64,000 nt of DNA from Bacteroidetes bacterium UBA2475 (GTDB lineage Bacteria > Bacteroidota > Bacteroidia > B-17B0 > Aurantibacillaceae): the NCBI GenBank assembly GCA_002342065.1, contig DDPF01000016.1, forward strand, positions 248,001-312,000, written 5' to 3'. The notes below the pieces were generated by a model. It saw only the letters and a program-made list of their open reading frames with translations. It was not told the origin of the DNA and did not search any database. Below, piece by piece: positions 35,240 to 44,223 of the stretch (position 1 is its first letter; the number at the start of each line of letters is the position of its first letter). A program made the position numbers and the translations under genes.

Positions 35240-36676
35240 GTGTTCCTAAAAAAACTACATACACTAACGTTAAAGTCGTTTTTGCCACCTTTTATCTCAA
35301 CACTATTTATTAGCGTGTTCTTGTTTTTTTTGGTAACTATCGTAATAACCTATTTGGACGAATTTATAGGCAAAGGTTTAAACACTTTTGATCTTATTAA
35401 ACTATTTGGCTTTGCCTGGATAGCTCTTATTCCTCAATGTATACCGTTGGCCGTGCTCTTGGCCTCGATCATGAGCTTTGGTAATATGGCCGAAAATTAT
35501 GAGCTGGCAGCTATGAAATCATCAGGCCTCTCGCTGTTTAAGATCATTAAACCTGTGTTTGTATTTATAGTTATTTTGGCCGGAATGACCTTTTTGTTCA
35601 ATAATTTTATTTTGCCGGTTGTGCATCTAAAATTTCAATCGCTTTTATACGATATCCGTCAAAAAAAGCCTACAGTTAACATTAAGGAAGGCATTTTCTA
35701 TAATAAAATAGATAATTACACTTTAAGGGTAGGCAAAAAATCAGCAAATAAAGATACTTTAAAGGATATTTATATTTACGATCATAGCGCGCATCAGGGC
35801 AACAATGTGCAGATGTATGCTAAAACCGGTAAACTTACTACAACCGCAGATACAAGCGCTCTTGTATTGATCTTAAGGGATGGTAATCGTTATGAAGAGG
35901 TAATAAATCAGAGCGGATCTTCGCCTCATAAAAAACCATTGGCACAATTAAATTTTAAACAATTACAGGTAAATATTGAATTGGTTGATTTTAAATTAAA
36001 ACGCACGGATGAAAATCAATTTAAAGGCCATGAAGAGATGATGAATATCTGGCAAATAGATTCTGTAGCTGATTCTACGAAAAGATTATTAAGCAAACGA
36101 CTTCACGAACTTGAAAGGCAATCGGGTATTTTCTTTTATGGAAGAACTTCTACATTTATTACTACAGCACACAATAAAAAATTGGTGCCAATAAAACAAT
36201 TTTACGATAGTTTAAATCCGAATGATCATTTTAGATGTGTTGAAAATGCTTTGAATATAGTGCGTTCAGGAGCAAGTTATATTGATTCGGCAGATCAAAA
36301 CTATAATATGGAAACAGCTTCTATTAACAGCATGAATGTTGAGTGGCATAAAAAAATTGTCGTGTGCTTTGCCTGTATTATTTTGTTTTTTATTGGTGCA
36401 CCTCTTGGTGCTATTATAAAAAAGGGTGGTTTAGGTTTGCCGGTTGTTGTTGCTGTATTTTTCTTTTTGGCTTATTTTATTTTAACAGAGGCTTATACGA
36501 GTCTGGCTTACGAAGGTACCATTCCGGTCTGGCAAGCCATGTGGACGCCTTTGGTGATCTTTTCACCAATAAGTATTTTTTTAACTTACAAAGCAGCAAA
36601 AGATTCTGCTATTTTTGATATTACCATTTATTATTTATGGATTGAGAAATTATTTAAAAAGAAAAAACTTGCTTAA
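35240..36676 (+). CDS. LptF/LptG-type lipopolysaccharide export permease
   Basis: A 478-residue protein with three membrane segments at the N-terminus, a large periplasmic region of about 250 residues (a jellyroll in this family), and three at the C-terminus, the YjgP/YjgQ layout. With the LptB ATPase such a permease extracts lipopolysaccharide from the inner membrane and pushes it along LptC/LptA. The start is a GTG at 35240. The second LptF/G partner is not in the window. The stop at 36674 overlaps the start of the next gene. Confidence 0.87.
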   Translation: MFLKKLHTLTLKSFLPPFISTLFISVFLFFLVTIVITYLDEFIGKGLNTFDLIKLFGFAWIALIPQCIPLAVLLASIMSFGNMAENYELAAMKSSGLSLFKIIKPVFVFIVILAGMTFLFNNFILPVVHLKFQSLLYDIRQKKPTVNIKEGIFYNKIDNYTLRVGKKSANKDTLKDIYIYDHSAHQGNNVQMYAKTGKLTTTADTSALVLILRDGNRYEEVINQSGSSPHKKPLAQLNFKQLQVNIELVDFKLKRTDENQFKGHEEMMNIWQIDSVADSTKRLLSKRLHELERQSGIFFYGRTSTFITTAHNKKLVPIKQFYDSLNPNDHFRCVENALNIVRSGASYIDSADQNYNMETASINSMNVEWHKKIVVCFACIILFFIGAPLGAIIKKGGLGLPVVVAVFFFLAYFILTEAYTSLAYEGTIPVWQAMWTPLVIFSPISIFLTYKAAKDSAIFDITIYYLWIEKLFKKKKLA

Positions 36677-37877
36677 GGTACTTCAAATATGTAATAAAGC
36701 CCCGTATCCTGCCAATGACGGAAGTAGTATTGCCATTTACAATATGGCTCAAGGGTTAATTGATAATGGCGCCAAACTCCATTTGCTAACTATAAATACA
36801 AAAAAGCACTTTAAGTCTGATAAAGATGTTCCTTCTGATTTTAAGCTTAATTCAAATTATACTTCTGTTTATCAAAACACCGATACTGGTGCTGTTGGAG
36901 CTTTTTTTAACCTGTTTTCCTCTCATTCTTATTTTGTATCAAGGTTTTACTTTAAAGAGTTTGAAGATAAATTAATTGAGATCTTAGCTAAAAACACATT
37001 TGATATAGTTCAGATAGAAGGTGTGTTTATGGCCGTTTATATCAACACCATAAAAAAGCACAGTAAGGCAAAAATTGTTTTGCGCGCGCATAATATTGAG
37101 AATAAGATCTGGGAAAGACATTTAAAAATTTCGAAGAAGAGTGCTGTGAATATGTATTTAGCGCTTCAAAATAAACGCTTAAAGAAGTTTGAATTGGATG
37201 TAATAAACAAAGTAGATGCCATTGTACCTATTACTGATACCGATAAACAATTGTTTGCAGAAATGGGTTTTAAGAAAAGCATGTTTACCTGTATTACCGG
37301 TGTAAATGTTGCTCAGTATCAAACCAAACAAAACATTCCTGTAAAACAAAAAACTGTTTTCTATTTTGGTTCTATGGACTGGATGCCGAACCAGGAAGCC
37401 GCCAAATGGTTTCTGGATAATTGCTGGAGCAAAGTAAGTAAGGCGGTGCCCGATGCTAAATTTGTAATTGCGGGCAGAGGAATGCCGCAAAGTTTTCTGC
37501 AATTAAATTTACCTAATGTTATGGTGTTGGAAAATGTAAAGGATGGAAAAACTTTTTTTGAGCAACATCAAATTATGGTAGTGCCATTACTTTCAGGAAG
37601 CGGTTTACGAATAAAGATCATAGAAGGTATGGCGCATGGCAAACCTATTGTAAGTACATCAATTGGTGCCGAAGGTATTTATTGTGATCCGAAGAACGAT
37701 CTTATAATTGCTGACGATTCTACTTCTTTTAGCGATGCAGTAATAGAATTATTAAATAACGAAAGTAAACGCCTGACTCTTGAAAAAAACGCATCTGCTT
37801 TTGCTTATAAAGAGTTTGATAATAAAAATGTTGTTTCAAAATTGGTGCAGTTCTATAATACCTTATTAAATGTTTAA
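36669..37877 (+). CDS. Glycosyltransferase family 4
   Basis: A GT-B enzyme of about 402 residues. The frame is open upstream to a TTG at 36615, but the conserved N-terminus LKVLQICNKAPYPANDGSSIAIYNM begins at the TTG at 36669, which overlaps the stop of the LptF/G gene, so I use that start. The acceptor-side motif RAHNIENKIW and the C-terminal donor motif (PLLSGSGLRIKIIEGMAHGKPIVSTSIG in parts, with E of the EGMAHG region) are visible. It probably builds a surface glycan. Confidence 0.87.
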   Translation: MLKVLQICNKAPYPANDGSSIAIYNMAQGLIDNGAKLHLLTINTKKHFKSDKDVPSDFKLNSNYTSVYQNTDTGAVGAFFNLFSSHSYFVSRFYFKEFEDKLIEILAKNTFDIVQIEGVFMAVYINTIKKHSKAKIVLRAHNIENKIWERHLKISKKSAVNMYLALQNKRLKKFELDVINKVDAIVPITDTDKQLFAEMGFKKSMFTCITGVNVAQYQTKQNIPVKQKTVFYFGSMDWMPNQEAAKWFLDNCWSKVSKAVPDAKFVIAGRGMPQSFLQLNLPNVMVLENVKDGKTFFEQHQIMVVPLLSGSGLRIKIIEGMAHGKPIVSTSIGAEGIYCDPKNDLIIADDSTSFSDAVIELLNNESKRLTLEKNASAFAYKEFDNKNVVSKLVQFYNTLLNV

Positions 37878-39039
37878 TTTTTTAACTATACTTTTTTTTA
37901 GTTCGGTATTTTTAATACTTCAAACCTACTTGCTTTATCCTTTATGGATATTGTTATTTACTTCAAGGTCTAAAAGCAACTGCCCGGTTTATTCTTCAAG
38001 TGACGAACTTCCAACAGTTGGAATTTTAATTGCGGCTTATAACGAAGAAAAAATAATTAAAGAAAAAGTGATCTCAGTTATAAGAACAACTTATCCTTTA
38101 TCAAAGATCAGAATTTACGTTGGTTCAGACGCATCTACCGATAATACGGATCAAATAATAAATGAAATAATAAAAGATCATAAGAACTTGAATTTAATAA
38201 AATTTGGTGGTAGAACAGGAAAGGCAAACATTATTAATGCACTTGCAGAATTAGCTAATGAAGAGATCTTTATTTTGACCGACGCCAATGTTATTTTTAA
38301 GGAGGATACTATTTTTAATTTAGTGCGTCATTTTAAAGATCAAAAATTTGCGCAAGTGTGTGCTAATATCATTAAAGTTTCCAATTCTGATCATGGCATT
38401 GCAAAACAAGAAAAATCATACATTGTTTTTGAAAATAAAATAAAATATGGTGAGTATAAACGCTGGAATGTTGTAATGGGAGCAGAGGGTGGATGTTATG
38501 CTATTAGAAAAGAGTTTTACGCCCCGGTGCCAAAGAATTTTTTTATGGATGATTTTTACATTACTATGAATGTAATTGAAAAAGATAAAAAAATTGTTTT
38601 TGATAAAGAGGCTGTTTGTTATGAGGATGTTCCTACACAGGCCAAAGAAGAATTTAAACGCAAGGTGCGTATCTCTATTGGTAATTTTCAAAACCTTTTT
38701 CGTTACAAAAAATTATTACTACCGTTTTGGAAAGGATCTGCTTTTGCTTTTTGGTCACACAAAGTATTACGCTGGCTTACGCCTTTCTTTTTAATTTTAT
38801 GTTTGGTAAGTGCAGGTCTGCTTTCTTTTCATTCTAAAGTGTTTTTAGGTTTATTCATTGCGCAGGTACTCTTGTTGTTATTTCCGTTGTTGGATTCCCT
38901 TTCGCCTTTCAAAATTTCAATATTTAAATTCATTAGCCATTTTTATTTTATGAACCTTGCACTCCTTAAAGGTTTTTTTATGTTTGCAAAAGGGGTAGAA
39001 ACAAGTATCTGGCAACCTACAAAACGTAATGTTGAATAA
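37870..39039 (+). CDS. Membrane glycosyltransferase family 2
   Basis: A 389-residue protein. One membrane helix at the N-terminus (about 5-28) is followed by a GT-A domain (GILIAAYNEEKIIKEKV, YVGSDASTDNTDQI, DANVIFKEDTIF, MDDFYITMNV) and a Q/RxxRW-like site replaced by KRKVRISIGNFQNL. Two or three further helices follow from about 300. The layout resembles processive glycosyltransferases. It overlaps the preceding gene by 8 bases and the next by 11. Confidence 0.87.
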   Translation: MFNFLTILFFSSVFLILQTYLLYPLWILLFTSRSKSNCPVYSSSDELPTVGILIAAYNEEKIIKEKVISVIRTTYPLSKIRIYVGSDASTDNTDQIINEIIKDHKNLNLIKFGGRTGKANIINALAELANEEIFILTDANVIFKEDTIFNLVRHFKDQKFAQVCANIIKVSNSDHGIAKQEKSYIVFENKIKYGEYKRWNVVMGAEGGCYAIRKEFYAPVPKNFFMDDFYITMNVIEKDKKIVFDKEAVCYEDVPTQAKEEFKRKVRISIGNFQNLFRYKKLLLPFWKGSAFAFWSHKVLRWLTPFFLILCLVSAGLLSFHSKVFLGLFIAQVLLLLFPLLDSLSPFKISIFKFISHFYFMNLALLKGFFMFAKGVETSIWQPTKRNVE

Positions 39040-40600
39040 GACCTCATACATACTTATATTTTTACTAATATCATTTTCTTTTTTAGCTCAAACTAAAAAG
39101 GTTGTAAAAGAGACGCCTAAACAAGTGGCTGTAACAACTAAAACGCAGGCACCCGTTGCTAAAACAATTAATATTAAACATGCTAACAGCTTGTCGTTCG
39201 ATCAGGATAAAAGTAACGCCAAAGTATTAACGGGTAATGTTGTTTGCGAACATGATGGTGCTATTTTAAATTGCGATTCTGCTTTGATCTATGATGGAGA
39301 AAGTAAAATGCAGGCCTCCGGGCACATTGTAATTACAAAAGGTGACAGTATCACTGTAACCGGCGAAAAATTATTTTACGATGGCAAAACAAAAATGGCT
39401 ACACTCCAAAACTCTGTTACTTGTATTGAAAAAGACATGGTGCTTACCACAAATCTATTGACCTTTGATGTAGGTAATTCTATTGCTAACTATTATGATG
39501 GCGGTAAAATTGTAAATAAAGAAAATACTTTGGTAAGTAAAAACGGACATTATTATTCAGCTACAAAAGATCTTGCTTTTCACTATGATGTTGAATTAAC
39601 AAATCCTGAATACAAAATGAAATCCGATACTTTACGTTATAATACAATAACCAAAACTGCATTCTTTTTAGGGCCAAGCATTATTATTAGTAAAACAGAT
39701 TATATTTATTGCGAGAATGGTTATTACGATACCGATAAAGAACTAGGTCAGTTTAGTATTAACGCCTTATTAGTTACTGCACAGCAAAAATTAACCGGCG
39801 ACAGTTTATTCTTTGACAGAAATACAAAAACAGGAAGAGCATTTAGAAATGTGCGTCTTATTGATACTTCACAAAAGTCCATCATTTTTGGAGGTTATGC
39901 AGAGTTCAAAGAAAAAAAGTCTGAAGCGTTGGTTACAATAAATCCAGTTTACGCGCGTATTGTAGACAACGATACATTATTCATCGCCGCTGACACTTTG
40001 TATCACAGGGATCTGGACTCTGTAGATAATTTTTTGAACGCTTATCATCATGTAAAAATATTTAAGAGTGATATGCAGGCCAAGGCCGATTCTGCGTCTC
40101 TAAATACAAAAGATTCGTTACTGCAGTTATTCCGGAATCCTGTTTTATGGACCAATCGTTCGCAGGCCACTGCAAAATTGATAAAAGTTTATCTTGGAAA
40201 AAATACGGTTAATGGATTTAAATTAGAAAGTAATTCATTTCTCATTCAGCAAGTAGATTCAACTTCATTAGATAAATTCAATCAGCTCTCAGGCAGAAGT
40301 ATTGAAGGACTCATCAGGAATGATACTATTCGAAAGGTAATTATACTTGGTAATGCTGAGGCATTATACTTTGTAAAGAATAAAAACTCTATAGCCGGTT
40401 TAAATAAAACTAAATGTTCTGAAATAAATATGTGGTTTAAGAATGCAGATATAGATAGAGTAACATTAAAGCCCGAAGTTGATGGTGCTATAACTCCTAT
40501 AAAGGATGTAAACCCTGAAACGACTAAAATAAAGGGATTCAATTGGCAATATGACAAAAGGCCAAAGTCGAGACAAGAATTACACGTAAAAACAAAGTAG
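39029..40600 (+). CDS. OstA/LptA-like periplasmic protein
   Basis: A 523-residue secreted protein (signal peptide about 1-21, ending FLAQT). The mature part is made of repeated OstA/LptA-type beta units (AKVLTGNVVCEHDGAILNCDSALIY, ASGHIVITKGDSITVTGEKLFYD, ATLQNSVTCIEKDMVLTTNLLTFD in parts). LptA-type domains form the bridge that carries lipopolysaccharide across the periplasm. With the LptF/G gene three genes upstream it makes a plausible export unit. It overlaps the preceding gene by 11 bases. Confidence 0.85.
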   Translation: MLNKTSYILIFLLISFSFLAQTKKVVKETPKQVAVTTKTQAPVAKTINIKHANSLSFDQDKSNAKVLTGNVVCEHDGAILNCDSALIYDGESKMQASGHIVITKGDSITVTGEKLFYDGKTKMATLQNSVTCIEKDMVLTTNLLTFDVGNSIANYYDGGKIVNKENTLVSKNGHYYSATKDLAFHYDVELTNPEYKMKSDTLRYNTITKTAFFLGPSIIISKTDYIYCENGYYDTDKELGQFSINALLVTAQQKLTGDSLFFDRNTKTGRAFRNVRLIDTSQKSIIFGGYAEFKEKKSEALVTINPVYARIVDNDTLFIAADTLYHRDLDSVDNFLNAYHHVKIFKSDMQAKADSASLNTKDSLLQLFRNPVLWTNRSQATAKLIKVYLGKNTVNGFKLESNSFLIQQVDSTSLDKFNQLSGRSIEGLIRNDTIRKVIILGNAEALYFVKNKNSIAGLNKTKCSEINMWFKNADIDRVTLKPEVDGAITPIKDVNPETTKIKGFNWQYDKRPKSRQELHVKTK

Positions 40601-40601
40601 T

Positions 40602-41117
40602 TTAATCTTTTAAGAATAACGCTTTGAGTTCTGTAGCATCTTCTGGCTTTAAGCGGCCAGCAAGTACCAAAGACAATTGTCTTCTTCTTAATGCGCTTTC
40701 AAAACGTTTTTTCTCAATTTCAGTTTCAGGTACTAATACCGGAACTGGTAGAGGAGAGCCATTCTGATCGATGGCTACAAAAGTTAAAATAGCTTCGTTA
40801 CACTTTGTTTTTTCGCCAGTAACAGCGTTTTCTACAAAAACATCTACAAAAACTTCCATACTGCTGGTAAATGACCTGCTTACTTTAGCGTCTAAAGTAA
40901 CTATACTGTTTTGTTTTATAGGATTATCAAATGATACATGGTTTATAGCTGCTGTCACCACAACCCTGCCGCAGTGCCTTTGTGCAGCTATGGCGGCAGT
41001 AATATCAACCCACTGCATTAATTTACCACCAAATAAATTTCCAACATGGTTGGTATCGTTTGGTAAAACAACTTCTGTATTAATAGTTGCAGATTGTGAA
41101 GGCGTTTTTGATTTCAT
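40602..41117 (-). CDS. Acyl-CoA thioesterase, hotdog fold
   Basis: A 171-residue YciA/BACH-type thioesterase. The hotdog core is LPNDTNHVGNLFGGKLMQWVDITAAIAAQRHCG (in parts, residues about 18-50), with the catalytic Asp in MQWVD and the preceding conserved LFGG turn. It hydrolyses acyl-CoA in the cytoplasm. The chain-length preference is unknown. The C-terminal 30 residues are charged. It converges with the OstA-like gene (one base between the stops). Confidence 0.88.
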   Translation of the reverse strand: MKSKTPSQSATINTEVVLPNDTNHVGNLFGGKLMQWVDITAAIAAQRHCGRVVVTAAINHVSFDNPIKQNSIVTLDAKVSRSFTSSMEVFVDVFVENAVTGEKTKCNEAILTFVAIDQNGSPLPVPVLVPETEIEKKRFESALRRRQLSLVLAGRLKPEDATELKALFLKD

Positions 41118-41189
41118 CTTTTTGGGTTTGGTGGTAATTAATAAAAATTAACTGGTGTAAAATTACTCATAATACTTTATTTTTGTTGT

Positions 41190-41771
41190 ATGGATTACTT
41201 ATATATAAAAGCATTGCACGTAATTTTTGTAATTTGTTGGTTTGCAGCCTTATTCTATATGGTTAGGTTGTTTATTTATTCTACCGATGCGCAAAGCAAA
41301 GATGAAGTAGCACGACCCATTTTAACCCAGCAATTGCTTTTGATGCAAAAAAAATTATGGTACATTATTGGTTGGCCCGCAATGATAGGAACTTATATAT
41401 TTGGGTTTTGGATGTTAGGAATAAACACTGCGTTGCTTTCTATGCCCTGGATGTGGCTAAAATTAATTGTGGTTGGTTTGTTAACCCTTTATCATTTAGA
41501 GTGCCAGCGTATCCTTAATTTGCAAAAACAAGGGGTTTTTAAACATGGTTCTTTCCGTTTACGATTGTTTAATGAATTGGCAACAGTTTTTTTAGTAGCA
41601 ATTGTTTTTTTGGTTGTGGTTAAATCTACATCAGGCTTATTATGGGGCATTTTAGGTTTAATTGCATTTGCAGCTATTTTAATGTTGTGTGTTGCTGTTT
41701 ATAAGCGCAATAGTGCTAAAGACGAAGCATCAAAAAAAGTAGAGAATAAAACGGAAGAACCTAAACCCTGA
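41190..41771 (+). CDS. hemJ: HemJ-type protoporphyrinogen oxidase
   Basis: A 193-residue membrane protein with four to five hydrophobic segments. The N-terminal helix reads YIKALHVIFVICWFAALFYMVRLFIY, with a conserved His (H10) and Arg, and later YHLECQRILNLQ supplies another His/Arg. This is the HemJ pattern, where a bound heme oxidises protoporphyrinogen IX in heme synthesis. The last 30 residues are an extra charged tail (SAKDEASKKVENKTEEPKP). The start ATG lies only 4 bases after a -7 box TATTTTTG (41178-41185). Confidence 0.9.
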   Translation: MDYLYIKALHVIFVICWFAALFYMVRLFIYSTDAQSKDEVARPILTQQLLLMQKKLWYIIGWPAMIGTYIFGFWMLGINTALLSMPWMWLKLIVVGLLTLYHLECQRILNLQKQGVFKHGSFRLRLFNELATVFLVAIVFLVVVKSTSGLLWGILGLIAFAAILMLCVAVYKRNSAKDEASKKVENKTEEPKP

Positions 41772-41881
41772 TCATATTTTTTAATTTTTTCTGACATTTA
41801 ATTTGAAATAGATAAATAACCCCTTTTGCTAAATATAAAAGAATAATGGTACTCCCTTATTTAAAATAATTTCACCTGGCT

Positions 41882-42337
41882 ATGGCCGATAATTATAATT
41901 TTACACTTGAACATAATTTTAATAAGCCCTTTAATAACATTTATGATGTTATTTTAGATTTTAAAAAATTTGGGCATTTTCATCCCCATATGAAAGATGT
42001 TAGGGTTGTTTCGCAGCAGATACCAAACAATATAGAATATGAGGTGGATGAGGAAGTTTTAATATATGGCTTTATAAGGCTTAGGCCAAACTATAAAGCA
42101 ACCGTGTTAGAAGTTGAAAAGAATAAACATGTAAGATATCTTTCGCAGGTTAAAAAAAATATTTTTTTGACAATTGATTTTACTTTTTCTGAAGATAAAC
42201 AAAACGGAACTACAAGAGTGATTGAGAAAGTAGATGTTAAAGGAAACAAATTTATTGCCGGTGTTTTTTTGACGCTTCTTAAAAAAGCACACCTACAGAT
42301 GTTCAACAATTTTATTTCAACAGATTATACTGCTTGA
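41882..42337 (+). CDS. SRPBCC-superfamily protein
   Basis: A 151-residue protein with the START/Bet v1-like pattern: N-terminal strand NYNFTLEHNF, a helix FNNIYDVILDFKKFGHFHPHM, then strands and a C-terminal helix (AGVFLTLLKKAHLQMFNNFI). It may bind a hydrophobic ligand. Ligand and role are unknown. A similar, more divergent protein is encoded at 49702. Confidence 0.78.
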   Translation: MADNYNFTLEHNFNKPFNNIYDVILDFKKFGHFHPHMKDVRVVSQQIPNNIEYEVDEEVLIYGFIRLRPNYKATVLEVEKNKHVRYLSQVKKNIFLTIDFTFSEDKQNGTTRVIEKVDVKGNKFIAGVFLTLLKKAHLQMFNNFISTDYTA

Positions 42338-42339
42338 TC

Positions 42340-42906
42340 TCACAAGAATTCTTTTACAGCATCATCAAATAATATTTTGAAATTTTCTTCTAATTCTTTT
42401 TCGTGTTCTTTAAATATAATAATAGATTCATTTAGCATGACACCATGTTTTATTCTATGCGATAAATGAAACAAAACTTTTTCAATACCTTCTATTGCCG
42501 AGTAATGATAATAAATATTGTTCTTTAAAACATACTCCAAAAAATTAGAACTGCTTTTTGGTAACAAGGTTTGATTCTCTGAATAGATCTTGTAAACTCT
42601 ATCGCAAAACTCTTTTAAGGGGATAGTGGAGTGATCATTAAAATTTCTGGCGAGTAAATGATCAAAATAAATATCGATCAATACACCACTGTAACGTTCA
42701 TAACCATTATAAAACAAACGTTTACTTTCTTTAAACTTTGGATGGGCATCTGTAAATGAATCAATTTTGCGGTGCATATAAATGCCTTCAATTATCTTTT
42801 GCGAATAACCTACAAAATCGTTCCCACGCAAATGATCGGCAATAAAGTTACCGATCAAAAGGTCGGTATCATTATTTGATAAAAATGCATGGGCTAAATA
42901 ATTCAT
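42340..42906 (-). CDS. acpH: Acyl-carrier-protein phosphodiesterase
   Basis: A 188-residue HD-like enzyme of the DUF479/AcpH family. It begins with the typical MNYLAHAFLSNND (His-metal ligand), followed by GNFIADHLRG, MHRKIDSFTDAHP and VLIDIYFDHLLARNF, all conserved landmarks. It removes the phosphopantetheine arm from acyl carrier protein. It converges with the SRPBCC gene and is divergent from rsmE. Confidence 0.9.
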   Translation of the reverse strand: MNYLAHAFLSNNDTDLLIGNFIADHLRGNDFVGYSQKIIEGIYMHRKIDSFTDAHPKFKESKRLFYNGYERYSGVLIDIYFDHLLARNFNDHSTIPLKEFCDRVYKIYSENQTLLPKSSSNFLEYVLKNNIYYHYSAIEGIEKVLFHLSHRIKHGVMLNESIIIFKEHEKELEENFKILFDDAVKEFL

Positions 42907-42934
42907 GTAATGCTAAATTACGTATTTTTATAGA

Positions 42935-43630
42935 ATGAATATTTTTATTGCAACCGTAGTCGATAAAACAGGAACACTTACCAGCGAAGAAAGTTGGCAC
43001 TGCGCCAAAGTTTTACGCAAAAAGGCAGGCGACCCCATTCAGTTAATTGATGGTACGGGTAATTTTTATGAAGCTATTTTAGAATTGGTTTCTGATAAAA
43101 AGTGCACTGCAAAAATACTTTCAGGCCCTCTGTTACAACAAAAACGAAATTATTATTTGCATTTAGCCATCGCGCCAACAAAACAAATAGATAGAATAGA
43201 GTGGATGATTGAAAAGGCCGTGGAGATAGGCATTGATGAGATCAGTTTTATTAATTGCCATAATTCAGAAAGAACAGTTATTAAAACCGAACGAATAAAT
43301 AAGATCGTTGAAAGTGCCGTAAAACAAAGTATGCAGGCTTATTTACCAAAAGTAAATGAGTTGGTCTCTTTTAAAGATATTGTTGCTTCTTCAAATGCAG
43401 AGCAAAAATTAATTGCGCATTGTTTTGATTCTGAAAAAGAAAATGTAAAACAAGTTGATTTCAAAAATAAAACAACATTAATTTTAATAGGCCCTGAAGG
43501 TGATTTTTCTAAAGAAGAAGTTGAACTTGCATTAAAAAATAAATATAGAGCTGTAAGTTTTGGCGAGAACCGTCTAAGAACAGAAACAGCCGGGCTTTAT
43601 GTTTGCCAGACCGCTTCTATTTTATCTTAA
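42935..43630 (+). CDS. rsmE: 16S rRNA (uracil-1498-N3)-methyltransferase
   Basis: A 231-residue SPOUT-fold enzyme. It has the SAM-binding knot motif LILIGPEGDFSKEEVELA and the trailing SFGENRLRTETAGLYVCQTASI that define RsmE. An N-terminal PUA-like domain precedes it (CAKVLRKKAGDPIQLIDGTGNFYEA). It methylates U1498 in the decoding centre of the small ribosomal subunit. It lies between the divergent acpH and the converging peroxidase gene. Confidence 0.95.
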   Translation: MNIFIATVVDKTGTLTSEESWHCAKVLRKKAGDPIQLIDGTGNFYEAILELVSDKKCTAKILSGPLLQQKRNYYLHLAIAPTKQIDRIEWMIEKAVEIGIDEISFINCHNSERTVIKTERINKIVESAVKQSMQAYLPKVNELVSFKDIVASSNAEQKLIAHCFDSEKENVKQVDFKNKTTLILIGPEGDFSKEEVELALKNKYRAVSFGENRLRTETAGLYVCQTASILS

Positions 43631-43637
43631 GATTTTA

Positions 43638-44198
43638 TTATAGTAATGAAGTGATCTCCGTGCTTAAAGGATCTACCTTGCTTGGAAAGAACTTAATGAT
43701 TGTACCTTTTTCATCAATCAAATACTTGCAAAAATTCCAATTTGGTGCGCTTTCTGTAACACCATTAGCCGCTTTATTACTTAACCATTTGTATAAAGGA
43801 TTCGCATCTGAACCTGCAACACTAATTTTATCCATCATCTGAAAAGTTACACCATAATTTTTCGTACAAAAACTTTTTATCTCTGTATTGCTTCCTGGTT
43901 CTTGTTTGCCAAAATTATTTGCTGGAAAACCTATCAGGACAACCTTATTGCCATATTGCTTATGTAATTCCTGTAAATTTTTATATTGAGGAGTATAACC
44001 ACATTCGCTGGCAACATTTACCAGAAGCATTTTTTTGCCTTTAAATTTTTCTAAAGTTATTTCTTCACCATCTATCGTCTTTAATTTAAAGTCATAAATT
44101 GTTGGTAATGGTTGTTTAGTTGTTGTACCTGCCCAAAAAACAGCAACAACAGCTGCAATTATAAATAAGCCGCCGATCTTTAAAATTGAATTTTTCAT
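43638..44198 (-). CDS. Glutathione-peroxidase-like enzyme, membrane-anchored or exported
   Basis: A 186-residue protein. The first 25 residues hold a hydrophobic anchor (GGLFIIAAVVAVFWAGTT), so the catalytic part is probably periplasmic. The peroxidatic Cys is in NVASECGYTPQYKNLQ (Cys66). The Gln of FGKQEPG and the Trp of NWNFCKYLI complete the catalytic triad. It is a Cys and not a Sec enzyme. In bacteria such proteins use thioredoxin-like donors to reduce hydroperoxides. It is separated by 25 bases from carB upstream on the same strand. Confidence 0.9.
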   Translation of the reverse strand: MKNSILKIGGLFIIAAVVAVFWAGTTTKQPLPTIYDFKLKTIDGEEITLEKFKGKKMLLVNVASECGYTPQYKNLQELHKQYGNKVVLIGFPANNFGKQEPGSNTEIKSFCTKNYGVTFQMMDKISVAGSDANPLYKWLSNKAANGVTESAPNWNFCKYLIDEKGTIIKFFPSKVDPLSTEITSLL

Positions 44199-44223
44199 AT
44201 TGATTCGTTAATAGGTTAATTTG

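Noticed and set aside
36615..36668. Start of the glycosyltransferase gene at the TTG at 36615
   Set aside because: The extra residues are hydrophobic, read through the end of the LptF/G gene and do not match family N-termini; the TTG at 36669 does.
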